Positions 25,616-34,269 of a DNA stretch of 64,000 bases are shown here, one piece after another. A program made the position numbers and the translations under genes. The DNA is taken from contig CALHVG010000007.1 of the NCBI GenBank assembly GCA_938039145.1, positions 1 to 64,000 of the forward strand, written 5' to 3'. The first letter of the stretch is position 1; each line of letters begins with the position of its first letter. Origin of the DNA: an uncultured Treponema sp. Lineage in GTDB: Bacteria; Spirochaetota; Spirochaetia; Treponematales; Treponemataceae. Under the pieces are notes generated by a model. The model saw nothing but the letters and a program-made list of their open reading frames with translations. It did not search any database and was not told the origin of the DNA.

Positions 25616-27490
25616 CTACTCCTGACGCTCTGAGTTTTTCATAAGATACTTGAATCCTAAAGAAGCGACGGCTTCCTCGTATGTCTCTTTTGCAAAAATT
25701 CCTTGAAGGATTATGTTTGTCGCGTAAGGCGCCCACCATTCCCATTTGTTGCACGCCTCCACTATCATCGAGACTACGACCTGCTCCTCAGGCGGCGCGT
25801 CGTAAGGGGCGTATGCTACCATCCATGAGTGCCAGCTTGTCTTGTACGGAGCGACTTCCGCAGTTCCTGTCTTTCCCGCGGATTTTATGGTCTCGTTGTG
25901 CATCGGGTATTGCGGCGTTCCGCTTGTGATTGTGTATCGCATATCCTCTTTGAGTTCCTTCCATACGGCAGACTCAAGTTCACTTTTGAAAAGGATTTCA
26001 GGCTTTGTCTCACTTAAAACTTCGTTCGTTACGGGATCTCGAACTTCTTTTAAAAGATGCGGTTTATAGATTTTTCCTTCGTTTGAAATCATTGCAACCA
26101 TGTTTGCCATTTGAAGAGGAGTTGCAAGAATATATCCTTGACCTATCGAAGCTGACATCGTGTCTCCGCCAAGCCATTTTTCATGGAATCGGCGTTCCTT
26201 CCATTCCGCCGACGGAATGAATCCGGGCTGCTGGCTTGGAAGATCTATTTGTGCGCTCTGTCCAAGCCCGAATTGTTTTGCGTACAATGCAATTTTGTTT
26301 ATTCCAAGATAGTCGCGGCCTATTGTCCAGTAGTATACATCACAGGATTGGGCAAGCCCGTTTTTCAGGTCAAGCCAGCCGTGTCCATAATCCCCGATAT
26401 GACAATGAAAAAGCCGTCCGCCGTAAGACATTTTTCCCTTACATTCTATTTTTTTTGATGACGGAAAAGCTTTTTCCTGAAGCATTGCAGCGGACATTAT
26501 AAGTTTGAACGTTGATGCGGGAGGATAAGTTGCGTTTACAGCCCTGTTTACAAGAGGACGATTTTTTTCGTCGGATACAAGGCTTTGGTAATATTCGCCC
26601 GCATTGTCGGAATTGAACGAGTTCGGGTCAAAAAACGGATACGAAACCATGGCAAGCACTTCGCCGGATGCCGGTTTCAAAACGACCGCAGCCCCTACTC
26701 TATTTCCAAGGGCTTTTTCCGCAAGCGCCTGTATGGATGCGTCTATCGTAAGGACAAGATTTTTCCCCATCTGCGGAGGCTCTACTATAGGAACATCGGA
26801 AACAATCCTTCCTCGAACGTCAACCACCCGGCTTTCCCGTCCCGGCTTTCCCTGAAGAAGCGCGTCGTACTGTTTTTCTATTCCGGTTTTTCCGACTATG
26901 CTGTTTTTTGAATAGCCCTGATTGTACATTACGTTCATTTCTTCTTTTGTAATGTCCCCCACATAGCCTATAACATGGGAAAGAGAGCCGGTATCAATAT
27001 AGTTTCTTATAGGTTTTGAAACCCACGATACGCCCGGAAAATCAGTTTTGTTTTCCGCTATGTTTGAAATTATGGAAAAAGGAACATTTTTTCTTATCTG
27101 TATTGAAGAATAAGAGCGGCGGATGTTTTCGGGAACTTTTTTATCTATGTCGAATTTTGATATTCCAAGAACCGACGCAAGTTTTGTCGCAACAGTGTCG
27201 TAATGCCCGGAAGGAATATTACCGGGAGTCATTTCTACGGCAAAGGACTCCGTGTTTATAACCATCGGAAGGCTTACGTTTCTGTCAAAAATTTCCCCTC
27301 TCTGAGCGGGAATTGTGCTTACCTGGCTTGAAAGCCGTTTGGACTGGTTTCTGTATTCCTGTCCCTGCACATACTGAAGAAAAAAAAGCCTGTAGAAATA
27401 TATCAAAAACATTACTACAAGCACTATGCCTATATAGACGAGCTTTGCGTTCTTTCCTGTGCGGTTCAGGTCGTTGTCTGAATATGTCAT
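25616..27490 (-). CDS. mrdA: Penicillin-binding protein 2 (transpeptidase)
   Basis: PBP2 cross-links new side-wall peptidoglycan. The 624-residue product has an N-terminal membrane anchor (about 16-35), a PBP-dimer domain, and a transpeptidase domain with the active-site serine in S-T-F-K, a second motif S-C-D, and K-T-G-T in S-A-G-K-T-G-T-A-E. It overlaps mreD by four bases. In Treponema the homologue is a known penicillin target; that is family knowledge. Confidence 0.95.
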   Translation of the reverse strand: MTYSDNDLNRTGKNAKLVYIGIVLVVMFLIYFYRLFFLQYVQGQEYRNQSKRLSSQVSTIPAQRGEIFDRNVSLPMVINTESFAVEMTPGNIPSGHYDTVATKLASVLGISKFDIDKKVPENIRRSYSSIQIRKNVPFSIISNIAENKTDFPGVSWVSKPIRNYIDTGSLSHVIGYVGDITKEEMNVMYNQGYSKNSIVGKTGIEKQYDALLQGKPGRESRVVDVRGRIVSDVPIVEPPQMGKNLVLTIDASIQALAEKALGNRVGAAVVLKPASGEVLAMVSYPFFDPNSFNSDNAGEYYQSLVSDEKNRPLVNRAVNATYPPASTFKLIMSAAMLQEKAFPSSKKIECKGKMSYGGRLFHCHIGDYGHGWLDLKNGLAQSCDVYYWTIGRDYLGINKIALYAKQFGLGQSAQIDLPSQQPGFIPSAEWKERRFHEKWLGGDTMSASIGQGYILATPLQMANMVAMISNEGKIYKPHLLKEVRDPVTNEVLSETKPEILFKSELESAVWKELKEDMRYTITSGTPQYPMHNETIKSAGKTGTAEVAPYKTSWHSWMVAYAPYDAPPEEQVVVSMIVEACNKWEWWAPYATNIILQGIFAKETYEEAVASLGFKYLMKNSERQE

Positions 27491-27996
27491 CGATTTATGT
27501 CCTCTTTGTTCGCAGAAAGGTTCCTGCTGAATGCATCCATAAGTTTAAAGACAAGAGGCGCAAGCAAGGCGTTTGCAAAAAGCTCGAACAGGAACGGAAG
27601 AGAAAGAATGTCATACCTTATGACCGATGTATAGAACAAAGATAAAATCCATATGAAAATCGCCTTGGAAAGAGTTCCGAAAAGCCCTGCCATAAAAGGG
27701 ATGAAAAAGCCTTTAAAGTTTACGGAGCCGCCGAAAAATCCCGCGATATATGAAATCAGCGTTCTGAATATGCAGTTAAAGCCGAACGGAGATGCTGAAA
27801 GAAAGTCAAGAATCAGTCCTGAAGAAAAACCTGTGATTTCTCCCATGCCTCTGCCGTTTAAAAAAGATATGTAAATCGATGCAAGAAGAACCATGTCCGG
27901 AATTGCCGGAAGAACTGTTATGTTTGAAAGAATCGCCGTCTCTAAAAGGGCAAAACATAAAATCACAAGCATTGAAAGCGAATAGGACTTGAACAT
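27487..27996 (-). CDS. mreD: Rod-shape protein MreD
   Basis: MreD is a small multi-span membrane member of the elongasome. The 169-residue product is hydrophobic with five or so spans and has the family feel (P-A-I-P-D-M-V-L-L-A-S-I-Y and G-x-x-x-G-F-S-S-G-L-I-L-D). Position between mreC and pbp2, with one-base and four-base overlaps, supports the call. Confidence 0.88.
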   Translation of the reverse strand: MFKSYSLSMLVILCFALLETAILSNITVLPAIPDMVLLASIYISFLNGRGMGEITGFSSGLILDFLSASPFGFNCIFRTLISYIAGFFGGSVNFKGFFIPFMAGLFGTLSKAIFIWILSLFYTSVIRYDILSLPFLFELFANALLAPLVFKLMDAFSRNLSANKEDINR

Positions 27997-28862
27997 CAGT
28001 TTTGCCTCATTGTGTTTATTTCATGCAGGTTTACAACCACAACATTTTCCAGTCTTGAAAAATCGATTATCGGAACAAGTTCTATGTCAAGCGACGAATT
28101 GTAATCCAGCACTGTTATTTTTGAAATTGTGCCGATGGGGATATCCCTCATGTAATTGTTGTTCTCGCCTGAAGTAACAACTATGTCTCCGTAATGAAGT
28201 TCATTCAGAACCCGTTTACGTATGTATTTCATCGAAAGAGGGCTTCCGTCGCTTCCGTTCCCGGACACAAGCCCCAAATCCCTTGTATTTTGGATTCTTG
28301 AGGAAAGATTGCAGTTCATATTGTATATCGGAAGAACTATGCTCGCATACTTTCCGACCTGGATTATTTTTCCGACAACGCCCGTGTTCCCGTCCTGATA
28401 TGCTATTACAGGCATATTTTTCTTAATTCCGTGCGCACTTCCCTTGTCGATTGTAAGATATGCGTACAGATTATCCGTGTCTCTGGCTATAATACGAGCA
28501 GGATAGTTTTTTTCTTCAAGGGATGTGGAAAAATCAAGAAGTTCTTTCAGTCTTTCGTTTTCTTTTCTTATTTCCGTGTTGCTTCTTCTCATCTGCTCGA
28601 AGTTTTCAAGTTTTATCACAAGTTCATTGTAGTCTTTTCGCAATTTTGAAAGAGCCGATACGGAGCCTACAAAATCTTTTACTCCGCCGCCTACTCTGTT
28701 AATTCCTTTTGAAACTGTAGAAACAACGGAAAATCCTATGCTCCGGAAATTTATTACAAAACTCCCGGAAGAAAACGCAAGCATCACGCCCGATAATACA
28801 ACAAGGAAAACCAAAAGAAATTCAGTAAGTTTGATTTTTTTTGAAATCTGTATTTTTCCCAT
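27996..28862 (-). CDS. mreC: Rod-shape protein MreC
   Basis: MreC is a periplasmic scaffold that links MreB to the PBP2-RodA enzymes. The product has a short cytoplasmic start, one membrane span (about 15-35), a coiled coil (about 75-115) and the paired beta-barrel domain (I-A-R-D-T-D..., G-V-V-G-K-I, D-I-V-V-T-S-G). I take ATG 28862; a TTG at 28871 is three codons upstream. Neither has a strong ribosome site, and mreB ends 16 bases before. Confidence 0.92.
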   Translation of the reverse strand: MGKIQISKKIKLTEFLLVFLVVLSGVMLAFSSGSFVINFRSIGFSVVSTVSKGINRVGGGVKDFVGSVSALSKLRKDYNELVIKLENFEQMRRSNTEIRKENERLKELLDFSTSLEEKNYPARIIARDTDNLYAYLTIDKGSAHGIKKNMPVIAYQDGNTGVVGKIIQVGKYASIVLPIYNMNCNLSSRIQNTRDLGLVSGNGSDGSPLSMKYIRKRVLNELHYGDIVVTSGENNNYMRDIPIGTISKITVLDYNSSLDIELVPIIDFSRLENVVVVNLHEINTMRQN

Positions 28863-28878
28863 ACAAGGCAAAATCCAA

Positions 28879-29916
28879 TCAGCTGTTCAGACTGTCATAT
28901 ATGGAACGGTCGGAGGTCATGTCCTTGAAGATTTCGAACGCCTCGCCGGCTCCAAGGGCAACGCATTCAAGCGGTCGCTCCACAAGAATCACGGGAACGC
29001 CCGTCTCTTTTGAGATTAGTTTCTGAAGACCTTTAAGCATGGAACCGCCGCCGGTCATCACTATTCCTCTGTCGATTATGTCGGAAGCAAGTTCTGGCGG
29101 TGTCTGGCTTATGACGTTCTTTATTTCCTCTACGATGAGTTTTACAGGGTCTTTAAGCGCTTCCCTCACTTCGACGCTGTCAATTTCAAGTCGGCGTGGA
29201 AGTCCTGTTATGGCGTCCGTTCCCTTTAACTCCATTTTTTCTATTGTTTTGTCAGGAGCGGCGTTTCCTATCTGAATCTTCAGCCGTTCCGCCGCCTGAT
29301 GGCCTATTATGAGGTTGTGTACGCTTTTTACGTGCTTGACAATCGCCTCGTTGAATTTGTCGCCGCCTACACGTATCGAACTTGTAACGACCATTCCGCC
29401 CAAAGAAATCACAGAGATTTCAGCCGTTCCGCCGCCTATGTCGCATATCATGTGTCCTGCAGGCTCGAATATTGGAATCTTAGCTCCGATGGCGGCAGCC
29501 TTGGATTCCTCTATCACCTCGACTTCCTTTGCGCCGGCTTTCAGGGCGGCCTCTATCACAGCCCTTTTTTCTACGTCCGTGATACACGAAGGAATTCCGA
29601 TTTTCATGCGTGTAGATTTTATTATCTGATGTCGTGGGATTATTTTCTGTATGAAATATTTTATCATGCGCTCGCAGCTGTCTATATCCGAAATAACCCC
29701 GTCTGCAAGCGGTCTTATTGCCATTATGTTGCTCGGAGTTTTCTCAAGCATGTTCTTCGCATCCTTTCCGACCGCAACGATTCTTTTTGTTCCTTTTTCG
29801 ACGGCAACTACCGAAGGTTCATCGATAACGATTCCTTTGTTCCTCACATAAATCAAGGTGTTGCATGTTCCAAGGTCTATTCCAATGTCTGTAGAAAATC
29901 TGTCAAAAAATCCCAT
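28879..29916 (-). CDS. mreB: Actin-like shape protein MreB
   Basis: MreB forms short membrane-bound filaments that steer side-wall synthesis. The 345-residue protein has the actin-fold nucleotide motifs: D-I-G-I-D-L-G-T-C-N-T (phosphate 1), M-I-C-D-I-G-G-G-T-A-E (phosphate 2) and I-V-M-T-G-G-G-S-M-L (adenosine). The N-terminal M-G-F-F-D-R-F segment is a likely membrane-binding helix. It has a good GGGAGG ribosome site and opens the mreBCD-pbp2-rodA operon. Confidence 0.97.
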   Translation of the reverse strand: MGFFDRFSTDIGIDLGTCNTLIYVRNKGIVIDEPSVVAVEKGTKRIVAVGKDAKNMLEKTPSNIMAIRPLADGVISDIDSCERMIKYFIQKIIPRHQIIKSTRMKIGIPSCITDVEKRAVIEAALKAGAKEVEVIEESKAAAIGAKIPIFEPAGHMICDIGGGTAEISVISLGGMVVTSSIRVGGDKFNEAIVKHVKSVHNLIIGHQAAERLKIQIGNAAPDKTIEKMELKGTDAITGLPRRLEIDSVEVREALKDPVKLIVEEIKNVISQTPPELASDIIDRGIVMTGGGSMLKGLQKLISKETGVPVILVERPLECVALGAGEAFEIFKDMTSDRSIYDSLNS

Positions 29917-29951
29917 AAATCCTCCCGGATTTTCATAACTTTTAGTAACTG

Positions 29952-29980
29952 ATTATAGTTTAATTTACTTCGTTAGACAA
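29952..29980 (-). promoter_or_regulatory. Promoter of the mreBCD-pbp2-rodA operon
   Basis: On the minus strand TTGTCT (29975-29980), a 17-base spacer and a perfect TATAAT (29952-29957) lie about 35 bases before the mreB ATG. Confidence 0.72.
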
Positions 29981-30004
29981 TAAAAAGCGCGCATAATGCA
30001 AAAA

Positions 30005-30985
30005 TTATTTGGCGTATTCGGAAAGTTTTGAAAGTGCGCCCGAATGGTTCACCTGAAGTTTCAAAGCCTTGCGCCATTCAGAGCGGGCTTTTACCATGTC
30101 GCCCTGTTTTTCATAAAGCACGCCGAGACCGTAGTATGCGTCCGCCGAATTCTTGTTTTTTCTAAGGATTTCCTCGAATTCCGCCTTCGCATCCGAAAAA
30201 TTCTTTTCGTCGGTGTATATTGCGCCAAGAAGCCCCATCGCCCTGAGGACAAGAAGTTCATCGGACGATTCTTTTTTTATCCTGTAAAGATATTGTTTTG
30301 CGGCGCTAGTTTGCCCGACTTTATAATACTGCTCGGCAATCGAAATCAGAAGAGAGTCGGATTCTCGAAGAAGAAGGGCTTCTGTGAAACTGGATATGCT
30401 TTCCATCGGTTTTCCCAACGCGGCGTAACTCAAGCCCATGTATTCAGGAATGTCGTTAGCTTTGTATCCGTTAGCCTTTGCAAGCGAAAGATATTTCAAC
30501 GCAAGGTCCGCATAATAGAAGGACGTAACGGTGTTCTTGTAAAAATATGCTTTTCCGAGCATATATTGAAGCTGCGGCACAAGGCTTTTTTTTGCGGAAA
30601 AAAGCGCAAGTCGCATACAGTTCACGGCTTCGTCAAGATAGCCTTGCGAAAGCGACGTGTCCGTCTGCGAGACAGCAAGATAAAAACTTGAATATCCATG
30701 GTATGTGAGTGCTGTGTTGCTGAACGGCTTACGCTCCAGCATATGGCTTGATATTTCGTAGACCGCCTCGTAGTCGTATGCCTTCCATTTTTCGGTCAGA
30801 GAAAATACCGAAGATGACGTGTATAGATAATTTTTTATTTTTCCATACGCAAAAAGAAACGCAAGAAAAAAAACTACCGCACACGCAAGGACAATTAACG
30901 CTATTAGTAACGACTTGCTTTTTTTTCTGTATACAGAGGCATCGGATTTTTTTTTAGTGTCTTCAAATATATCGTTTTTTTTCAT
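30005..30985 (-). CDS. TPR-repeat membrane-anchored protein
   Basis: After a charged start and one membrane span (about residues 25-48) the 326-residue product is a series of tetratricopeptide helices. Clear units are near the end (A-D-A-Y-Y-G-L-G-V-L-Y-E-K-Q-G-D and A-R-S-E-W-R-K-A-L-K-L). It should serve as a protein-binding scaffold outside the membrane. I take ATG 30985; a longer frame to 31048 would run into the RNase P RNA gene. Its place between rnpB and mreB matches my memory of the T. pallidum order, which hints at a role in envelope growth, but that is inference. Confidence 0.78.
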   Translation of the reverse strand: MKKNDIFEDTKKKSDASVYRKKSKSLLIALIVLACAVVFFLAFLFAYGKIKNYLYTSSSVFSLTEKWKAYDYEAVYEISSHMLERKPFSNTALTYHGYSSFYLAVSQTDTSLSQGYLDEAVNCMRLALFSAKKSLVPQLQYMLGKAYFYKNTVTSFYYADLALKYLSLAKANGYKANDIPEYMGLSYAALGKPMESISSFTEALLLRESDSLLISIAEQYYKVGQTSAAKQYLYRIKKESSDELLVLRAMGLLGAIYTDEKNFSDAKAEFEEILRKNKNSADAYYGLGVLYEKQGDMVKARSEWRKALKLQVNHSGALSKLSEYAK

Positions 30986-30998
30986 CGTACATAAAAAA

Positions 30999-31382
30999 GC
31001 AGGCAGGACGGTAAGCCGGATTCTGTCGTTGCAAAGCAACTCGACCATCTATCTTGTTCCGTCTGTTGCCAGAGGTCTCCAGCAATATACCCGAAGCCGT
31101 TGCACGGAAAGGCAGTGGCTTCTGCTCTATTTTGCTCCGGATGAGGTTTGCACTGCTACAAATGTTACCATTTGCACGGTAGTCTCTTACACTGCCTTTT
31201 CACCCTTACCCTTTCAGGCGGTAATTTTCTGTTGCACTTTCTGTAATCCCGTGCTTTTCGCAAAAACGCAAAGAAACACAGGATTCCCGGTAATTACCCG
31301 GCATCTTTTCCGTCGGAGTCCGGACTTTCCTCGCCTAAGAACAATATCATCATTTTCTGCGGCGCGATCGTGTCCTACCTGC
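30999..31382 (-). ncRNA. rnpB: RNase P RNA (M1 RNA)
   Basis: RNase P RNA is the catalytic part of the enzyme that makes tRNA 5' ends. The minus strand contains the universal core GAGGAAAGTCCGGACT (near 31330), an ACAGAA-type 3' core before C-C-G-G-C-T-T-A-C, and ends that pair as P1 (GCAGG-x-x-GGAC with GTCC-x-x-CCTGC). The boundaries come from P1 pairing and are approximate. A run of six T follows the 3' end and may terminate it. It lies 32 bases after the zinc-ribbon gene. Confidence 0.92.
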
Positions 31383-31414
31383 GTAAATCACAAAAACAAC
31401 CGGTACGAAATCTC

Positions 31415-32332
31415 TTAGTCTTCCGTATCGTCCTCGACATCCTCTTCGATGAGTTCTTCGTCGTCCTCATCCTCGTCGCCTTCGTCCAAAGATTCCGAAT
31501 CGATGTCGTCCTCGTCAAGTCCGTCGCTTTCATCCTCGTCGTACTCGTCTTCCATCTCGTAGTCTTCGTCAAGGTCTGAAAGACTTCCTGCGTCATTGAA
31601 GAAAGATTCCTGGGAATCCTCGTCAGAATCCAAGTGATAAAGAATTCGGCTGCAGTACGGACAGAACAAAATGCTGTCGCCCTCCCTTACCTCGTTTGCA
31701 AACTGAGCCGGAAGAATCATGTCGCAGCCTGTGCAAACTCCGTTTTTCACGGCGACGATTCCTTCCGAATTCCGCTGGATTATCCTCTGGAATTTGAAAA
31801 GAATCTCCTGATCCATGGAAGGGGCAATCTTGTCTTCCTCGGCTTTAAGCGTCTGCAGTTCCGAATTGTATTCCGCCACCTGCTTTTCGAGTGCCTTTCT
31901 GCTTGTGTCAAGATCTCTTTCCTGGGAATCAATCATCTCCTTTGTGGAGTTTATCTCGTCCTCAAGTTCGGAAAGTTTCTTTTCCTCTTTTTGAAGTTCC
32001 TTTCGTATTTCGGTTTCTTTCAAGGAAGCCTCGGAAATCTGCTTGTCAAGCGCCTCGTATTCCCTGTGGGTGGTGATGTTGTCCATTCCCCTTTCGCCGG
32101 CTTCTCTGGTCTTGACCGCCTCGTCCAGTTCCGAGGAAAGCGCATTCACCCTGTCCTTCACGGCATCATGCGCTCCGCTTTTTTCGATAAATTCCTTTTT
32201 GAGCGTTGAAAGAAGCTCGTCCTGCGAACCGAGTTGCCTTGGAGCTTCGTCTATCTTATTTTCAAGCTCGTATTTTCTTCCAAGTATGACCTGAAGACTT
32301 TTCAGTTTCTCAAAAATCTCTGTAGTAACCAT
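31415..32332 (-). CDS. Coiled-coil and C4 zinc-ribbon protein with long acidic tail
   Basis: Residues about 1-185 form a long coiled coil. Then come C-T-G-C (about 201-204) and C-P-Y-C (about 222-225), a C4 zinc ribbon of the family seen widely in bacteria (Pfam zf-RING_7 type; members include chlamydial CdsZ). The last 75 residues are about two-thirds aspartate and glutamate, which is longer and more acidic than I expect for the family. The family's usual genomic company, and its place here next to rpoD, suggests a nucleic-acid or transcription-related role, but this is not established. Confidence 0.75.
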   Translation of the reverse strand: MVTTEIFEKLKSLQVILGRKYELENKIDEAPRQLGSQDELLSTLKKEFIEKSGAHDAVKDRVNALSSELDEAVKTREAGERGMDNITTHREYEALDKQISEASLKETEIRKELQKEEKKLSELEDEINSTKEMIDSQERDLDTSRKALEKQVAEYNSELQTLKAEEDKIAPSMDQEILFKFQRIIQRNSEGIVAVKNGVCTGCDMILPAQFANEVREGDSILFCPYCSRILYHLDSDEDSQESFFNDAGSLSDLDEDYEMEDEYDEDESDGLDEDDIDSESLDEGDEDEDDEELIEEDVEDDTED

Positions 32333-32423
32333 TAATGATTCCTTCCCACTGTTTTATTCCGTAAAATATATAGTAAAAGACGATTCATGTCTATAAAACG
32401 CATTGCCGGCGGAAAACTGAAAA

Positions 32424-34244
32424 TCAGGTCTCGATATAGTCCCTGAGTCCGTTCGCCCTTCTTGGGTGTCGTAGCCTCCTAAGAGCTTTCGCTTCAATCT
32501 GGCGGATTCTTTCCCTTGTAACGTTGAAATAAAGCCCGACCTCCTCAAGGGTAAGCGAATATCCGTCGTCAAGCCCGAACCGCATTTTGAGAACCTCCTG
32601 CTCTCTCGGAGGAAGAGTTCCAAGCACGTCGTGAAGCTGCTCTTGAAGAAGGGTGTACGCTGTCTGGGTCGCAGGATTTTCGACTTCTTTATCCTCAATA
32701 AAATCTCCAAGTGACGAATCCTCTTCCTCTCCGATAGGAGTCTCAAGCGAAATAGGTTCTCTTGCGACGTTTTTCACCTGCTTTACACGGGCAAGCGGCC
32801 AGCCAAGCTGCTGCGCTATTTCCTCGTCTGTGGCTTCCCGACCAAGTTTTTGCATGAGCTGCCTGCTTTCCCGGACCACCTTGTTTATCTGCTCTATCAT
32901 GTGGACAGGGACACGAATTGTGCGTGCCTGATCCGAGATGGAACGGGTTATCGCCTGACGAATCCACCATGTTGCGTATGTGGAGAATTTGAATCCTTTC
33001 CTGTATTCGAATTTTTCCACAGCTTTTATCAGTCCGATGTTTCCTTCCTGTACAAGGTCAAAGAACTGAAGTCCTCTGTTCGTGTATTTTTTCGCTATGG
33101 AAACCACAAGCCTAAGGTTCGCGCTTATGAGCTTGTTTTTAGCCTGCTCCACCATGCGCGCGCCTCGTTTTATTTCCTTTGCTTTTTCCAATATGTCTTC
33201 GATGGTGTTTTCGAACTCGTATTCCATCCGATGAAGCCTTCGGTCGATTTTCTGGATTTGTGTGTAGATTTCCCTGATGTCGTCCGTGGTCATGTTGAGT
33301 TCCGCCTCAAGCTTTGCGGCTTCGCTTCTCATCGAAATCCTTCGGCCTATGCTCCTTAGTTCCGACGGGCTTGAGATCCGAAGTTCCTTCATTTTCTTTT
33401 CCTGCTTATGATGGCATTCGTCTATTTTGAGCGTCGCATCGGCGAATTTTTGAGTGAACTTGTCGAGTTCCTCCGTTTGGATGTCGATTTTCTGCAGCTG
33501 CGGCTGGATGATTTTCCTTAGCTCCAAAAGCTCCGGGTCGTCGAAAATCCTTGCTGTCTGGCTGGTCTCGAACATCTGCTTTCTGAGGGACATATACTGC
33601 TTCATCTCGTTGATTACGGGTTTTATGTATTCGCTGTAGCAGCTTTTAAGGCGGCGTTTTTCAGCCATTTCCTCGTTTATCTCTTTTCTCGGCCGTCCCG
33701 GCTCGTGGATGTCTATCCTTGCGAACGCTTTCTGGGCGACGGCAAAGAATTCAGGAATCATTATTCCCGAATTCAAAATAACATTTTTTATGATGTTGTT
33801 TCCGTCCTCCATTTTTTTTGAGAGGATGACCTCCTGTTCCGCTGTAAGAAGATTTTCCTTTCCGATTTCCCTAAGATAAAGCCGGATAGGATCGTCCACG
33901 TTGGATTCCTTGTTGCTGTTCACAAGACGGGTCTTGTCGTCGGGGACTTTAGCGGCGTCCTCGTCAACGGTCTCTGTGTCCTCGCCTTCGTCCTCAAGGA
34001 TACCTTCATCGGAATCCTCGTCGTCTTCCACGGGACTTTCCGCTTCCGGCTCTTCCTCGGCATCAAGTCCCGCTTCCCTTATCTCGATGTTGTTATTTGC
34101 AAGAATCTGCAGGACGGTTTCCATCTGCGGCGAATTAAGAAAATCCTGCCCAACAAGAGCTGCGATTTCGTCATAGGTTACGCTTTTTTTATCCACGGTA
34201 AATTCAAGAATTTTTTTGATTGAAGGGTTTTCTTCTTGTTCCAT
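32424..34244 (-). CDS. rpoD: Primary RNA polymerase sigma factor (sigma-70)
   Basis: RpoD directs RNA polymerase to housekeeping promoters. The 606-residue protein has region 1.1, an acidic linker (about 58-100), region 1.2 (D-P-I-R-L-Y-L-R-E-I-G), a large non-conserved insert, region 2 (G-L-I-K-A-V-E-K-F-E-Y-R-K-G-F-K-F-S-T-Y-A-T), region 3, and region 4.2 ending T-R-E-R-I-R-Q-I-E-A-K-A-L. The TTGACA/TATAAT-like promoters seen in this window fit its expected specificity. It follows dnaG by 25 bases, the usual macromolecular-synthesis arrangement. Confidence 0.97.
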   Translation of the reverse strand: MEQEENPSIKKILEFTVDKKSVTYDEIAALVGQDFLNSPQMETVLQILANNNIEIREAGLDAEEEPEAESPVEDDEDSDEGILEDEGEDTETVDEDAAKVPDDKTRLVNSNKESNVDDPIRLYLREIGKENLLTAEQEVILSKKMEDGNNIIKNVILNSGIMIPEFFAVAQKAFARIDIHEPGRPRKEINEEMAEKRRLKSCYSEYIKPVINEMKQYMSLRKQMFETSQTARIFDDPELLELRKIIQPQLQKIDIQTEELDKFTQKFADATLKIDECHHKQEKKMKELRISSPSELRSIGRRISMRSEAAKLEAELNMTTDDIREIYTQIQKIDRRLHRMEYEFENTIEDILEKAKEIKRGARMVEQAKNKLISANLRLVVSIAKKYTNRGLQFFDLVQEGNIGLIKAVEKFEYRKGFKFSTYATWWIRQAITRSISDQARTIRVPVHMIEQINKVVRESRQLMQKLGREATDEEIAQQLGWPLARVKQVKNVAREPISLETPIGEEEDSSLGDFIEDKEVENPATQTAYTLLQEQLHDVLGTLPPREQEVLKMRFGLDDGYSLTLEEVGLYFNVTRERIRQIEAKALRRLRHPRRANGLRDYIET

Positions 34245-34269
34245 TTTACAACCTTGATTATTGAAAAAT

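Noticed and set aside
31370..34200. Long plus-strand open frames opposite the zinc-ribbon, rpoD and dnaG genes
   Set aside because: They are antisense shadows of strongly coding minus-strand genes with acidic codon bias and have no family match.
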